Source: Priestia endophytica DSM 13796 | GTDB lineage: Bacteria > Bacillota > Bacilli > Bacillales > Bacillaceae_H | Reading direction: 5' to 3' | Length of the DNA: 64,000 nt | Assembly (NCBI RefSeq): GCF_900115845.1 | Contig: NZ_FOXX01000011.1 | Coordinates: 1 to 64,000, forward strand | Shown: positions 23,888 through 32,703 of the stretch, piece by piece | Layout of the letters: every line of letters begins with the position of its first letter | How positions within the stretch are numbered: position 1 is the first letter of the stretch | The notes under the pieces: model-generated | Seen by the model: the letters and a program-made list of their open reading frames with translations, nothing else | Databases searched by the model: none | Told to the model about the DNA's origin: nothing | Position numbers and translations under genes: made by a program

Positions 23888-24682
23888 ATGAATAATAAAA
23901 TAAAACTTCCCCAATTGTTAGAATCTAATCGCAAGGAGATTGAAAATACAATAAAGCCTGTTGTTCGAATAGAAGGAAAGAAAGCGATAACGTCTTTTTG
24001 GCAAAGTAAATTTAGAGGAAAGCCATACTTGCCAAAAGAGATAGAACATCCAAAAGGAAAGGATGGTACATATCTTACATTAGCTGCTCAAATTAATTTT
24101 GAAGATGTGCCACAAATGCCAGGATTCCCGACAAAAGGGATTCTTCAATTTTATATTGATAGTACTGATGATTTGTTTGGAGCAAACTTTGAAGATGAAA
24201 CAGATCAAGCTCAGTTTCGAATTCTTTATCATGAACATGTGTCAGAAAACCTTGAAAATATGGTGACAGATTTTAGCTATCTTGATGGTGTTGATACAAC
24301 ATCTTTTCCTTTACTACATGAAGCGAGCCTTTCTTTTACGCCAGATATTGAGCCTGTCTCAGAACGTGATTATCGGGTAGAAGAGCTATCCTTTGACTTA
24401 TATGAAGAAATAGAGGATGGGGTAGAGCTTTGGGAGCTATATGCAGAAAATACAGAAGTAACGGGAAGTAAAATAGGAGGCTATCCTTTCTTTACACAAG
24501 AAGATCCAAGAGCATATGAGCAAAAATATAGAGAACACAACATTTTGCTTCTTCAAATTGATACAGATACAGAGCTCGATATTATGTGGGGAGATAGCGG
24601 CGTATGTAATTTTTTTATTAGAAAAGAGGATTTAGAAAAGAGAGACTTCTCAAATGTCATGTATAACTGGGACTGCTATTAA
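23888..24682 (+). CDS. ywqG: YwqG-family protein (DUF1963)
   Basis: This 264-residue protein of the YwqG/DUF1963 family has a soluble fold of unknown biochemical function, close in length to B. subtilis YwqG (261). Hallmarks are SFWQSKFRGKPYLPKE near residue 37, LTLAAQINFEDVPQMPGFP, KGILQFYIDSTDDLFGANF and the C-terminal KIGGYPFFTQEDPR followed by LLQIDTDTELDIMWGDSGVCNFFI. I use the ATG nine bases downstream of the first in-frame ATG, because the first abuts the AAAGAAAGG ribosome binding site. In other bacteria DUF1963 genes often accompany toxin-immunity loci; no toxin is nearby here. Confidence 0.88.
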   Translation: MNNKIKLPQLLESNRKEIENTIKPVVRIEGKKAITSFWQSKFRGKPYLPKEIEHPKGKDGTYLTLAAQINFEDVPQMPGFPTKGILQFYIDSTDDLFGANFEDETDQAQFRILYHEHVSENLENMVTDFSYLDGVDTTSFPLLHEASLSFTPDIEPVSERDYRVEELSFDLYEEIEDGVELWELYAENTEVTGSKIGGYPFFTQEDPRAYEQKYREHNILLLQIDTDTELDIMWGDSGVCNFFIRKEDLEKRDFSNVMYNWDCY

Positions 24683-24768
24683 AACACCTTTTTAAGAGGG
24701 GGTTTTTTCTTTTGTCTTACGAATATTTTTTCCTAAAGAAACAAATAAATACAAGAAGGAGGTGTCTT

Positions 24769-25248
24769 ATGGGGCTTTCATCTTTTGTGTTTTTATCTTT
24801 CCTCGTTATAACACTGTTCGTTACGATGAGAAAGAGTCTTAGCGTTGTAGAAAATACCTTTGTTTATTTGCTTGTTCTTATTATTAACATTAATGCGACA
24901 TGGATTATAAATGAAGAACTCAAGCTTGTTGATGTTACAGAAAAGACAGCACCTTATGTAGGCTTTCTCTTAGAACGTAGCCTTATTATTCCGATGTTCT
25001 TTGTTATAGTATTCAATTACTTTTATAGAAACATCACACCTCGAGCTATTATGCTTACAAGTTTTATTTTTCTTATCTTTACTCTTTTACTTCGGAAATT
25101 CTCTAATATGCTGAATATTTATCAGTACAAGCAGTGGAACCTCTTTTATGAAGCTTTATATATTCTTGGGTTGCTTCTTATTACTTTCATTCTTCATAAA
25201 GGCTTTCGCAACCTAATACGAAAGGAAAAGAGGGAACTTTTACGATGA
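24769..25248 (+). CDS. Small membrane protein, unknown function (first of a pair)
   Basis: This 159-residue protein is mostly hydrophobic with four to five predicted membrane helices (LSSFVFLSFLVITLFV, TFVYLLVLIININATWII, SLIIPMFFVIVFNYFY, AIMLTSFIFLIFTLLL, LYILGLLLITFIL) and a basic C-terminus. I do not recognise a characterised family. The start is the ATG behind a perfect AAGGAGGTG; a TTG 19 codons upstream is in frame but poorly placed. Its last four bases overlap the start of the next membrane gene (ATGA), so the two are translationally coupled and may act together. Confidence 0.75.
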   Translation: MGLSSFVFLSFLVITLFVTMRKSLSVVENTFVYLLVLIININATWIINEELKLVDVTEKTAPYVGFLLERSLIIPMFFVIVFNYFYRNITPRAIMLTSFIFLIFTLLLRKFSNMLNIYQYKQWNLFYEALYILGLLLITFILHKGFRNLIRKEKRELLR

Positions 25249-25736
25249 TAGGACAGTGGAGTAAAAATGAAATTAGTATATGCGTCATGCTCATTGCTAT
25301 TTATGCGCTTCTCTTTTTCCTTCCGAAACGGTTATCAAAACATATGACAATTTTAAGTTTGATGTGGGGGACAGCAGCTGGCTTTCTAGTTGAATTCACA
25401 ATTGGAGGAGGAATCTTTGACTTTTATACTGTAAATGATTCTAGCTCATATGAACTGTTTGATTTCTTTTATTATGTTATGTTCGCGCCTTTTGGCTATT
25501 TATTCATGAATTTCTATGAAGTGTTTGGCATTACAAAGAAAGCATTTGGTTATTATGTGACAGCATGGAGTTTTATAGGGGTTTTTGCGAACTGGATGTT
25601 TAATAAGTTAGACATCATCCATTTTAAAAACGGTTTTACCCTTTCATATTCATTTGCTGTTTTTATATTAATTCAAACTGTAACAGGACTATATTATCAG
25701 TACGTGAAACAAAAAGAACATTCAAGTGAAGTATAA
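25245..25736 (+). CDS. Small membrane protein, unknown function (second of a pair)
   Basis: This 163-residue protein has about five hydrophobic helices (ISICVMLIAIYALLFFLP, TILSLMWGTAAGFLVEF, FYYVMFAPFGYLFMNFY, WSFIGVFANWMFN, SYSFAVFILIQTVTGLYY). It resembles the Bacillus CBO0543-like family of uncharacterised membrane proteins, many copies of which occur in spore-formers. It overlaps the upstream membrane gene by four bases and ends at a terminator. Role unknown. Confidence 0.75.
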   Translation: MIGQWSKNEISICVMLIAIYALLFFLPKRLSKHMTILSLMWGTAAGFLVEFTIGGGIFDFYTVNDSSSYELFDFFYYVMFAPFGYLFMNFYEVFGITKKAFGYYVTAWSFIGVFANWMFNKLDIIHFKNGFTLSYSFAVFILIQTVTGLYYQYVKQKEHSSEV

Positions 25737-25739
25737 GAA

Positions 25740-25769
25740 GCCGCATTCTGATCCTAATGGGGCTTTTTT
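25740..25769 (+). terminator. Intrinsic terminator after paired membrane genes
   Basis: GCCGCATT and AATGGGGC form a stem with one mismatch, followed by six T residues. Confidence 0.7.
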
Positions 25770-25836
25770 GCTTTGTTGAGTTTTAGATAGAGAGATAATA
25801 AGGGAATAGCCATATAAAAGACGGAGGAGTATAGAG

Positions 25837-26661
25837 ATGCCTGAGGGACCTGAAATAAGAATTGCAGCAGATAAAGTTCAAAATGCACTCACAGCTTATA
25901 ATATAGGAGAAGTGTGGTTTGCTTTCCTACAGCTTAAACACTATGAAGAGCTACTGCAAGGAGCAAGGGTGAAACGAGTAGATACAAAAGGAAAAGCCAT
26001 GCTTATTAGATTTGATAATGGTTACACGATTTATTCTCATAATCAGCTTTATGGAAAATGGTATATAAGGGCAGCTTATAGCTATCCTAAAACAAATCGA
26101 CAGCTTCGATTAGCTCTACATAATGAGAAGTATTCAGCTCTTTTATATAGTGCTTCAGATATCGAAGTTTTAAGAGATGAAGAAGTACCTCTTCATCCTT
26201 TTGTTTCACGAGTCGGTCCAGATATATTAAGTGAGAATGTAACAGAACAATATTTGAAAGAGCGTTTTCTCCAAAAAGAATTTAAAGGAAGAAGATGGTC
26301 ATCTCTACTACTTGATCAAGGGTTTATTGGAGGAGTTGGCAACTACTTAAGAAGTGAAATTCTTTTTGTAGCAGGTATACATCCGAATAAGCGGCCGATA
26401 GAATGTACGGACGAGGAACTTCGGCAAGCAGCACATGGGGTTAAAAAACTTATGATACAGTCCTATGAAACAAGAGGGATTACGAATGATTTGCAGCTTG
26501 TTGAAAAGTTAAAGAAACAAGGGGGAAAAAGGTCTTCTTATCGTCATTGGGTATTTGATAGAGAAGGAGAGGCATGCAGGATAGATGGAACAGATATTGT
26601 GAAAATAATTGCGGGCTCAAGAAGGCTTTACTATTGTCCGACATGTCAAAAAGAAAATTAA
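25837..26661 (+). CDS. nei: Endonuclease VIII-like DNA glycosylase (Fpg/Nei family)
   Basis: This 274-residue bifunctional glycosylase/AP lyase family member removes oxidised pyrimidines. The N-terminal catalytic PEGPEI (P2, E3) is intact, as are the lysine region DTKGKAMLIRFDNG and the helix-2-turn-helix LLDQGFIGGVGNYLRSEILF near residue 160. It matches Nei rather than Fpg in the VGPDIL and HWVFDREGE segments. The C-terminal zinc finger is odd: C247 is followed by R-I-D250 where the usual CxxC has a second Cys, while C267 and C270 are kept, giving a CxxD...CxxC arrangement. Asp may still bind zinc, or the finger may be weakened. Monocistronic. Confidence 0.88.
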   Translation: MPEGPEIRIAADKVQNALTAYNIGEVWFAFLQLKHYEELLQGARVKRVDTKGKAMLIRFDNGYTIYSHNQLYGKWYIRAAYSYPKTNRQLRLALHNEKYSALLYSASDIEVLRDEEVPLHPFVSRVGPDILSENVTEQYLKERFLQKEFKGRRWSSLLLDQGFIGGVGNYLRSEILFVAGIHPNKRPIECTDEELRQAAHGVKKLMIQSYETRGITNDLQLVEKLKKQGGKRSSYRHWVFDREGEACRIDGTDIVKIIAGSRRLYYCPTCQKEN

Positions 26662-26688
26662 AAAACAGCCATCAGTGATGGCTGTTTT
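26662..26688 (+). terminator. Intrinsic terminator after nei
   Basis: AAAACAGCCATC and GATGGCTGTTTT form a 12-bp stem with loop AGT, ending in T residues, starting at the stop codon. Confidence 0.88.
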
Positions 26689-26914
26689 GTTTATTCGTCA
26701 TAAATATCATCTTCATTTTTAATTTATTTTGTTAATATACTATTACTTTTGAATCGAATTGAAAGTAACAAAAAGTTCCTTTTAGAATATACAAGATATT
26801 AATACAGAGGAAGGGAGAGAAGAGGTAGAATTTTCTTTGTCAAAAAGAAAATGTTAAGGTAAAATTCAAATTACAGAGAGGCATCGTTTTACATATTAAT
26901 TAGGAGGGATTACG

Positions 26915-27931
26915 ATGACAATTTTAGTAACAGGCGGAGCAGGGTATATCGGTAGCCACACTTGTGTTGAATTATTAAATAGTGGTCATGATATCGCAGT
27001 ACTAGATAACTTATCAAATAGTTCAGAAGAAGCTTTAACAAGAGTGAAAGAGATTACAGGTAAAGATTTTCCGTTTTATAATGTTGATTTGTTAGATAAA
27101 GAGGGCGTAGAAAAGGTATTTGAAGAAAATAACTTTACAGCTGTTATTCATTTTGCTGGATTAAAAGCTGTTGGAGAATCAGTTGCTATTCCACTTCACT
27201 ATTATCACAACAACTTGACAGGAACCTTTATTCTTTGTGAAGCAATGCAGAAGTATAATGTGAAAAACATTGTATTTAGTTCTTCTGCAACAGTATATGG
27301 AGTGCCTGAAAAGTCTCCAATTACAGAAGATTTCCCGCTTTCAGCAACAAATCCTTATGGTCAAACAAAGCTTATGCTTGAGCAGGTTTTAGGAGATATT
27401 GCAAATGCAGATCCTGAGTGGAGTGTTGTGCTGCTTCGCTATTTTAACCCATTTGGTGCTCATGAAAGCGGACAAATTGGTGAAGATCCAAAAGGAATTC
27501 CAAATAACCTTATGCCTTATGTTGCGCAAGTTGCGATTGGTCGCCTTGAGAAACTAAGTATCTTTGGTAATGACTATCCAACAAAAGATGGCACAGGTGT
27601 ACGTGATTATATTCATGTTGTAGACCTTGCAGATGCCCACGTCAAAGCTCTTCATAAAACAAATAAAGACAAAGGTGTTCATGCTTATAATGTTGGTACA
27701 GGAACAGGTTACAGCGTCCTTGAAATGGTCAAAGCATTTGAGAAGGTGTCAGGTAAAGAAGTGCCTTATCAATTTTCACCACGCCGTCCTGGAGATATTG
27801 CAACATGCTTTGCAGATCCAACAAAAGCATATAAAGAGTTAAACTGGAAAGCAACTCGCGGTTTGGAAGATATGTGTCGCGATTCTTGGAAATGGCAGTC
27901 ACAAAATAAAGACGGCTATCGTCTTTCATAA
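26915..27931 (+). CDS. galE: UDP-glucose 4-epimerase
   Basis: This 338-residue extended short-chain dehydrogenase interconverts UDP-glucose and UDP-galactose, using bound NAD. The Rossmann motif [10 protein letters not shown] is at residue 7, the [11 protein letters not shown] loop carries the catalytic Ser/Thr, and [11 protein letters not shown] carries the YxxxK pair near residue 150; [19 protein letters not shown] is the GalE-specific substrate region. Length equals that of typical GalE (about 338). It sits alone without galK or galT, so it probably supplies UDP-galactose for cell-wall or exopolysaccharide sugars. AGGAGGG ribosome binding site. Confidence 0.95.
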   Translation: MTILVTGGAGYIGSHTCVELLNSGHDIAVLDNLSNSSEEALTRVKEITGKDFPFYNVDLLDKEGVEKVFEENNFTAVIHFAGLKAVGESVAIPLHYYHNNLTGTFILCEAMQKYNVKNIVFSSSATVYGVPEKSPITEDFPLSATNPYGQTKLMLEQVLGDIANADPEWSVVLLRYFNPFGAHESGQIGEDPKGIPNNLMPYVAQVAIGRLEKLSIFGNDYPTKDGTGVRDYIHVVDLADAHVKALHKTNKDKGVHAYNVGTGTGYSVLEMVKAFEKVSGKEVPYQFSPRRPGDIATCFADPTKAYKELNWKATRGLEDMCRDSWKWQSQNKDGYRLS

Positions 27932-27945
27932 TCTTAAATCAAAAC

Positions 27946-27975
27946 ATCCCCTTCTTTATAAAGAGGGGGATTTTT
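27946..27975 (+). terminator. Intrinsic terminator after galE
   Basis: ATCCCC-TTCTTTATAAAGA-GGGGGAT forms a stem of about 12 bp followed by five T residues. Confidence 0.82.
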
Positions 27976-28578
27976 GTTGATTAGAAAAAATAAGGAAGTG
28001 TAGAGCCTATTCTTAGCTAAAGCACTCTTTCTCTCTCTTAAATAGGTATTATACGCAATTTCTACTTTAAATTCCAAATACGATAATTAGCTTCTATAGG
28101 TGGTCTTATCCGATTTGTAAAGTTCTACATAATTCTAAATCCTTTATTTCATAAGGGGAAAAGTGTTAAGGTTATTATATATGGAATAAAGTGGAGGATG
28201 ATTATGGAAGATAAAATAGAAATGGGATTTGGGCAAAAATCCATCTCTAATCCTCTCTCGTACAGTAGGAATATGGGGTGCTAAGTAGGGTTCCTCATAG
28301 CGACCAACTTTATAGTGAACGAGTTCCTTATGTGTGGTCAAGCTGTGAAAGTGTAGGTTCTTATGTAAAGATCCTGAAAAGTTTATATAAGTGATAGTTC
28401 TTCGTCATTTTCAAGTAAACCGTATAGTTCCAAACGGGCTTCTAGTTTTTTGAAAAGGTGAGATACTAATATAATGAAGTATTATAAAAAGGAGGATAAG
28501 CGGTTAGCAAGATCATAGCATGAACACTAAAAAAGTAGACAAAAATAGAAGAAAATAGTTTGAAACGAGGACATTAAC
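27976..28578. other. 600-bp region with decayed coding signal, upstream of YitT gene
   Basis: No intact gene is seen. The middle (28204-28394) carries coding-like frames described as a separate entry. A 14-codon frame at 28474 (MKYYKKEDKRLARS) lies just upstream of a GGAGG that has no start behind it. The rest is AT-rich and must include the YitT-gene promoter. Confidence 0.4.
28204..28394 (+). pseudogene. Possible remnant of a small gene, frame-shifted
   Basis: An ATG at 28204 behind GTGGAGGATG opens a 26-codon frame (MEDKIEMGFGQKSISNPLSY). A shifted frame then reads LSRVPHSDQLYSERVPYVWS and SCESVGSYVKILKSLYK to a stop at 28392. Both look protein-like and together suggest a small gene disrupted by one or more indels. 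The opposite strand also has a 65-codon frame over the same DNA, so the coding strand is not certain. I do not recognise the product. Confidence 0.3.
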
Positions 28579-29451
28579 ATGAGCAAAATCATAAAGAGAA
28601 GGCCTAGGAAACTTAGAACAACTTCACGCGTACTATTAATCATTATCGGTGCTTTTATCACAGCATACGGTTTAGAAGCAGTTTTAATACCCAACAACGT
28701 ATCAGACGGTGGTGTTACAGGGATTAGTATCGTTGGCTCAGAATTAATCGGACTGCCGCTTGGACTGTTAATTGCTATCTTGAATATTCCGTTTGTATTT
28801 TTAGGATATAAACAAATTGGAAAGAGTTTTGCAATTTATTCGGTTATTGGAATTGCTTCATTAGCAGCAGGAACAAGCCTTATGCATCATGTACCAACTA
28901 TTATAGATGGTGATACGTTATTAGTAACGGTTGTTGGTGGTATTATCATTGGTTTTGGAATGGGACTAGCCCTAAGAAACGGTGGTGCGCTTGATGGCAT
29001 TGATATGTTAGCAGTGCTGCTCTCTAGAAAATTACCTTTTGGAACAAGTGATCTTATTTTATTCCTAAACTTGTTTGTTTTTATCATTGTCTCTACTGTA
29101 TTTGGACTTCAAGGCGCTATTCTTTCTGCAATTGCTTACTTTATTGCTTCTAAAGTGATTCACATTGTTGAAGAAGGATTAAGCGGTTCTAAGACGTTCA
29201 AAATTATTACCGTTCACCCTGAATTAATGGTTGAAACAATTCGTGATCGCTTAGGGCGTGGCGCAACATATAAGCAAGCTCAAGGCGGCTATTCAAATGA
29301 AAATTTCAAAGAGATTACTTGTATTATTAACCGTTTAGAAGAAAGCAAAATGAAAGAAATTATTAATGAAATTGATGAGAATGCTTTTGTTACAGTTTAT
29401 GATGTAGCAGAAGTAAAAGGCGGTAACTTTAAGAAAAATAATATTCATTAA
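28579..29451 (+). CDS. YitT-family membrane protein (DUF2179)
   Basis: This 290-residue protein has five to six membrane helices in its first 200 residues (VLLIIIGAFITAYGLEAVLIP, GITGISIV-type glycine-rich loop VSDGGVTGISIVGSELIGLP, GGIIIGFGMGLALRNGGALDG) and a soluble C-terminal DUF2179 domain (ITVHPELMVETIRDRLGRGA, INRLEESKMKEIINEID). It belongs to the YitT/YqfU/YpjC/YebE group of B. subtilis, whose function is unsettled; the GG(A/S)LDG motif resembles a substrate loop of transporters. YqfU is the closest by eye. Single gene with its own terminator. Confidence 0.88.
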   Translation: MSKIIKRRPRKLRTTSRVLLIIIGAFITAYGLEAVLIPNNVSDGGVTGISIVGSELIGLPLGLLIAILNIPFVFLGYKQIGKSFAIYSVIGIASLAAGTSLMHHVPTIIDGDTLLVTVVGGIIIGFGMGLALRNGGALDGIDMLAVLLSRKLPFGTSDLILFLNLFVFIIVSTVFGLQGAILSAIAYFIASKVIHIVEEGLSGSKTFKIITVHPELMVETIRDRLGRGATYKQAQGGYSNENFKEITCIINRLEESKMKEIINEIDENAFVTVYDVAEVKGGNFKKNNIH

Positions 29452-29485
29452 AAAACTTACATATAAGCTTGGTTGCTTCAATGTT

Positions 29486-29520
29486 AAAAAGCTGGATATC
29501 TAGAAGATATCCAGCTTTTT
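29486..29520 (+). terminator. Intrinsic terminator after YitT gene
   Basis: AAAAAGCTGGATATCT and AGATATCCAGCTTTTT form a perfect 16-bp stem with a three-base loop. Confidence 0.9.
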
Positions 29521-29633
29521 ATTTAGGTAACTAAAATTTTAAAGAGGTAGTAAAAAGGGGACATGAAAATATCTCCCTTTTCTACTAACTATAAGGATGT
29601 CAGTCTTTAGCCTTGTGCTATTCTAGCTATCTA

Positions 29634-30482
29634 TTAGTTAATAAATGATTTAGCACCAATGTAGTGTTTTTGCCAGTATGGATTGTCAAGACGAGCATAT
29701 TCAACTCCACCATCTCCTGCGTGAATCATCACGTTGTTACCAAGATAAACGGCACTATGAGAAGCTCCTTGTACATTGTAAGTACCCTCGAAGAAGACAA
29801 CGTCTCCTACTTGTGGTGAACTAACATGTACACCGTTATTTTTCCACATGTCACGATGCGTTCTTGATAAGTCGATACCAACTTGATCAAATACATAGTT
29901 TATGAAACCACTGCTATCAAGGCCTTGCGTTGTTGTGCCACCCCATACATAAGGTGTTCCAACTACGCTTTTTGCGGCAGCAACAACAGCTGCTCGTGTA
30001 CTTGATACAGATTGGTTATTTTGTGCAGGAGCAGTTGTTGTATTTGTATTTGTAGATGTATTTGTACTTGTATTAGAACCTGCTACAGAACTAGTTGGTG
30101 CCAATGATAGAGCCTTAGCTGTACGAGGTCCTACAATGCCGTCAACTGAAAGATTATGAGCAGCTTGAAACTGTCTTACAGCTTGTTCTGTGATAGATCC
30201 GAAAATGCCATCAATGTTGTATTTATAATAGCCTTGACTATTTAATTTTGTTTGAAGATCTCTAACCTGCTGTCCAGAAGCTCCTTTACGAATAAGTGAT
30301 GTACTAGTCGGTGTAGTACTCGGTGTAGTAGTCTGTGGTTTTGCTACAGTTGTGTTTGTTTGCTCCTCAGGATGTGACTTAGCAAAAGCAAAAGCATTTT
30401 CACTTAACATTGGTGTTAGCGCTAGTGATGTAACTAAAGCTGATGAAATAACATATTTGCGCATCGTACGATTTGATTTCAA
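29634..30482 (-). CDS. Secreted PG-binding and NlpC/P60-fold protein with Ser in place of the catalytic Cys
   Basis: This 282-residue protein starts with a Sec signal peptide (basic MKSNRTMRKYV, hydrophobic core, cleavage near NAFAFA at about 33). A peptidoglycan-binding type-1 domain follows (about 63-128; IRKGASGQQVRDLQTKLNSQ, DGIFGSITEQAVRQFQ, DGIVGPRTAKAL), then a Ser/Thr/Asn-rich linker and an NlpC/P60 (C40) domain (about 165-282; GTPYVWGGTTTQG). The family's DCSGF motif reads D189-S190-S191-G-F, so the catalytic Cys is Ser190. H242 (in ASHSAVYLG) and H254 (in MIHAGDG) are kept. C40 enzymes cut gamma-D-Glu-meso-DAP bonds in the wall; this one may bind peptidoglycan without cutting it, or use Ser weakly. 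No neighbour explains its role. Confidence 0.88.
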   Translation of the reverse strand: MKSNRTMRKYVISSALVTSLALTPMLSENAFAFAKSHPEEQTNTTVAKPQTTTPSTTPTSTSLIRKGASGQQVRDLQTKLNSQGYYKYNIDGIFGSITEQAVRQFQAAHNLSVDGIVGPRTAKALSLAPTSSVAGSNTSTNTSTNTNTTTAPAQNNQSVSSTRAAVVAAAKSVVGTPYVWGGTTTQGLDSSGFINYVFDQVGIDLSRTHRDMWKNNGVHVSSPQVGDVVFFEGTYNVQGASHSAVYLGNNVMIHAGDGGVEYARLDNPYWQKHYIGAKSFIN

Positions 30483-30834
30483 GATTAAAACCCCTATCCT
30501 AAATTATAATTTTGTCTTTTAATCATATAAAAAATGGAAGATTATATGGTTTTTATATGATTCTATCTCACAATTTTCTATTGTAAGTATGAATTGTTAA
30601 GATTTGATAAAGTTGTCGAATTAAAAAGAAAAAGGGTACTAAATGATTAGATATTATGTAGGAAAAAAGAATTATTTGGAAAATGAAATCGATAATTAGC
30701 AGTAAAAGCTCCTCAACCATCTCTGTGAAAGTTCTTGAAATTTTGTATAAATGATAAGATATTATAAGATATAAGCTAGTAAGATTGATAGAATTCGAAC
30801 ACTAGAACAAAAAATATTAGGTAAGAGGGGTTAT
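30483..30834. other. Divergent intergenic region
   Basis: About 350 bp of AT-rich DNA lies between the NlpC/P60 gene and the response regulator gene. It must hold both promoters. No operator, RNA or small gene was recognised. Confidence 0.4.
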
Positions 30835-31521
30835 ATGAGTATACGAGGACAATCAATTTTAATTGTTGAAGATGACCCTAACATTTTAGAGATTATTAAA
30901 CATTATCTAGTTTTTCATGGATATGATGTTTGGGGAGCCCAAAGTGGTGAAGAAGCAAGGAAAATGTTTTTAGAAATCGATCCCTGTTTTGTAATCCTAG
31001 ATTTAATGTTGCCAGGGGAAAGTGGAGAGTCTATTTGTAGGTGGATTCGTAAAGATATGCAAAGTAACGTCCCGTTAATTATGGTTACAGCAAAGGCAGC
31101 AGAAGATGAGAGAATTCGGGGATTGCAGATGGGTGCGGATGATTACGTTGTGAAGCCATTTAGTGCCAAAGAGTTAGTCGCAAGAGTTGAAACAGTGCTC
31201 CGACGTACGGAGAATCGATGTAATAAGATTACCTATCAAGGGATCACCTTAAAACCGAATAAATTTGAAGTTAAGGTCAACACAGAGGTTATCGATTTAA
31301 CTCATCATGAATTTCAACTCCTCTATTATCTCATGAGAAATCCGGATCAAATTCTTTCGCGTGAACAAATTTTAAATGAGCTGTATTCCACACAAGAGAA
31401 ATTTGTGAGCTATCGAACGGTTGATGTTCATATTAGCAAAATACGGGAGAAGCTTGGAGCGGAGAAGGGGAACTTGATTGAAACAGTGAGAGGAGTTGGA
31501 TACAGGTTTGTGGCTTATTAA
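30835..31521 (+). CDS. OmpR/PhoB-family response regulator
   Basis: The 228-residue protein has a receiver domain (residues 6-120) with E12/D13/D14 acidic pocket (IVEDD), phospho-acceptor D56 in FVILDLMLPG, the MVTA threonine and the VKPF lysine. A winged-helix DNA-binding domain follows (about 130-228; ITYQGITLKPNKFEVKV, LTHHEFQLLYYLMRNPDQIL, YRTVDVHISKIREKLG, IETVRGVGYRF). All receiver residues needed for phosphorylation are present. The kinase gene begins 16 bp after its stop. Target genes are not known. AGAGGGG ribosome binding site. Confidence 0.93.
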   Translation: MSIRGQSILIVEDDPNILEIIKHYLVFHGYDVWGAQSGEEARKMFLEIDPCFVILDLMLPGESGESICRWIRKDMQSNVPLIMVTAKAAEDERIRGLQMGADDYVVKPFSAKELVARVETVLRRTENRCNKITYQGITLKPNKFEVKVNTEVIDLTHHEFQLLYYLMRNPDQILSREQILNELYSTQEKFVSYRTVDVHISKIREKLGAEKGNLIETVRGVGYRFVAY

Positions 31522-31537
31522 TCAGATTCGAGAAAAG

Positions 31538-32578
31538 ATGATTCGAAAGTGGGTTGCTTTAAATATAGGAGTAACAGGATTGGTCATTGGAATCATTGGT
31601 TTTTCTGTTAAAGAACTAGCATGTCGTAAGTTTAATGAATATGCTAGTTCAAGTCTTCATGCTCAACAATTTCGAAAAAGTATAGGAGAGGATCTTTTTG
31701 ACGCTGGTTTATTAACTCTAATTCTAGCTATACTCATTCATTTATTTTTCGCCAAAAAGATTCTTAATCCTCTCAATCAACTATCACATACTACAAAGGA
31801 ATTGGATAAAACGAAAGATTCACCTTTTCCTACTCATTTAAAAGATGAAATAGGACAGATAGCGAATAAACTAAACGAAATAACCAATCAAGTGAGTCAT
31901 TTGCATAAACAGAAAAATCAAATGATGGTTGATCTTGGTCATGAGTTACGAACACCGCTCACAACCCTAACAGGCTATCTCGAAGGCCTTGAAGAAGGTG
32001 TTTTTGTACCAAATGAACAAGTTTACTCTATTTTAAAGAAGGAATGCTTTCAATTAACACATCTTGTGAATAAAATACAAGAACTGCATCAATGGGAAAG
32101 CGGCAGAAAGAACATAGATCGCTATTGGATTGAATCAGGGAAAGCCCTTCAATCAAGTATAGAGCCATTTCAAACCGAAATGAATAAAAGGGATATTGAA
32201 CGTGTAATACAAGTGGAATCAGCTACTTTATACTGTGACTCAAATGCGTTACATACTGTAGTCTCACATATATTTGATAATGTTGTAAGATACAATATTG
32301 GTAAAAAGGTAATTGTAAAGGGAAAATCTTATCGAGACAATTATGTTATTTCAATTTCAAATCAAGGAATGCCTATTCCAAAAGAAGCCGAAAAGCAATT
32401 ATTTGATCATTTTTTTAGAGTGGAAAATTCAAGAAATCGAGAAACAGGCGGATTTGGGCTTGGGCTATCTATTGCAAAAGAAATTGTACATCAGTTAGGT
32501 GGAGAGATAGGATTTTATAGTAGAAGTGGTTTTCATACTTTTTGGTTCACTATTCCAATTGAAAAAGAAGGACACTAA
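31538..32578 (+). CDS. Sensor histidine kinase, partner of the upstream regulator
   Basis: The 346-residue membrane kinase has two N-terminal membrane helices (near residues 8-28 and 53-75) with only a short external loop. A HAMP-like linker (KKILNPLNQLSHTTKELDK) and an H-box with H135 (LGHELRTPLTTLTGYLEG) follow, then an ATPase domain with an N-box (HIFDNVVRYN), F-box (LFDHFFRVENSR) and G2 (GGFGLGLSIAKEIV). The G1 box is unusual: SNQGMPIP in place of the canonical DxGxGI, losing the adenine-binding Asp. I start it at the ATG after CGAGAAAAG; a TTG 14 codons earlier overlaps the regulator gene and has its SD too close. The short loop suggests it senses within the membrane. Confidence 0.88.
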   Translation: MIRKWVALNIGVTGLVIGIIGFSVKELACRKFNEYASSSLHAQQFRKSIGEDLFDAGLLTLILAILIHLFFAKKILNPLNQLSHTTKELDKTKDSPFPTHLKDEIGQIANKLNEITNQVSHLHKQKNQMMVDLGHELRTPLTTLTGYLEGLEEGVFVPNEQVYSILKKECFQLTHLVNKIQELHQWESGRKNIDRYWIESGKALQSSIEPFQTEMNKRDIERVIQVESATLYCDSNALHTVVSHIFDNVVRYNIGKKVIVKGKSYRDNYVISISNQGMPIPKEAEKQLFDHFFRVENSRNRETGGFGLGLSIAKEIVHQLGGEIGFYSRSGFHTFWFTIPIEKEGH

Positions 32579-32703
32579 TCTATTTCTTATAACTAATAGA
32601 GAATATGGAGTTAAGAAGGAACTTTTTTATATGTGTTTTCTCCTAGTGAGGCTATCAAAACGGACAGTATAGAATTTGTATCTCTTACGGTGGATAAAGA
32701 AAG

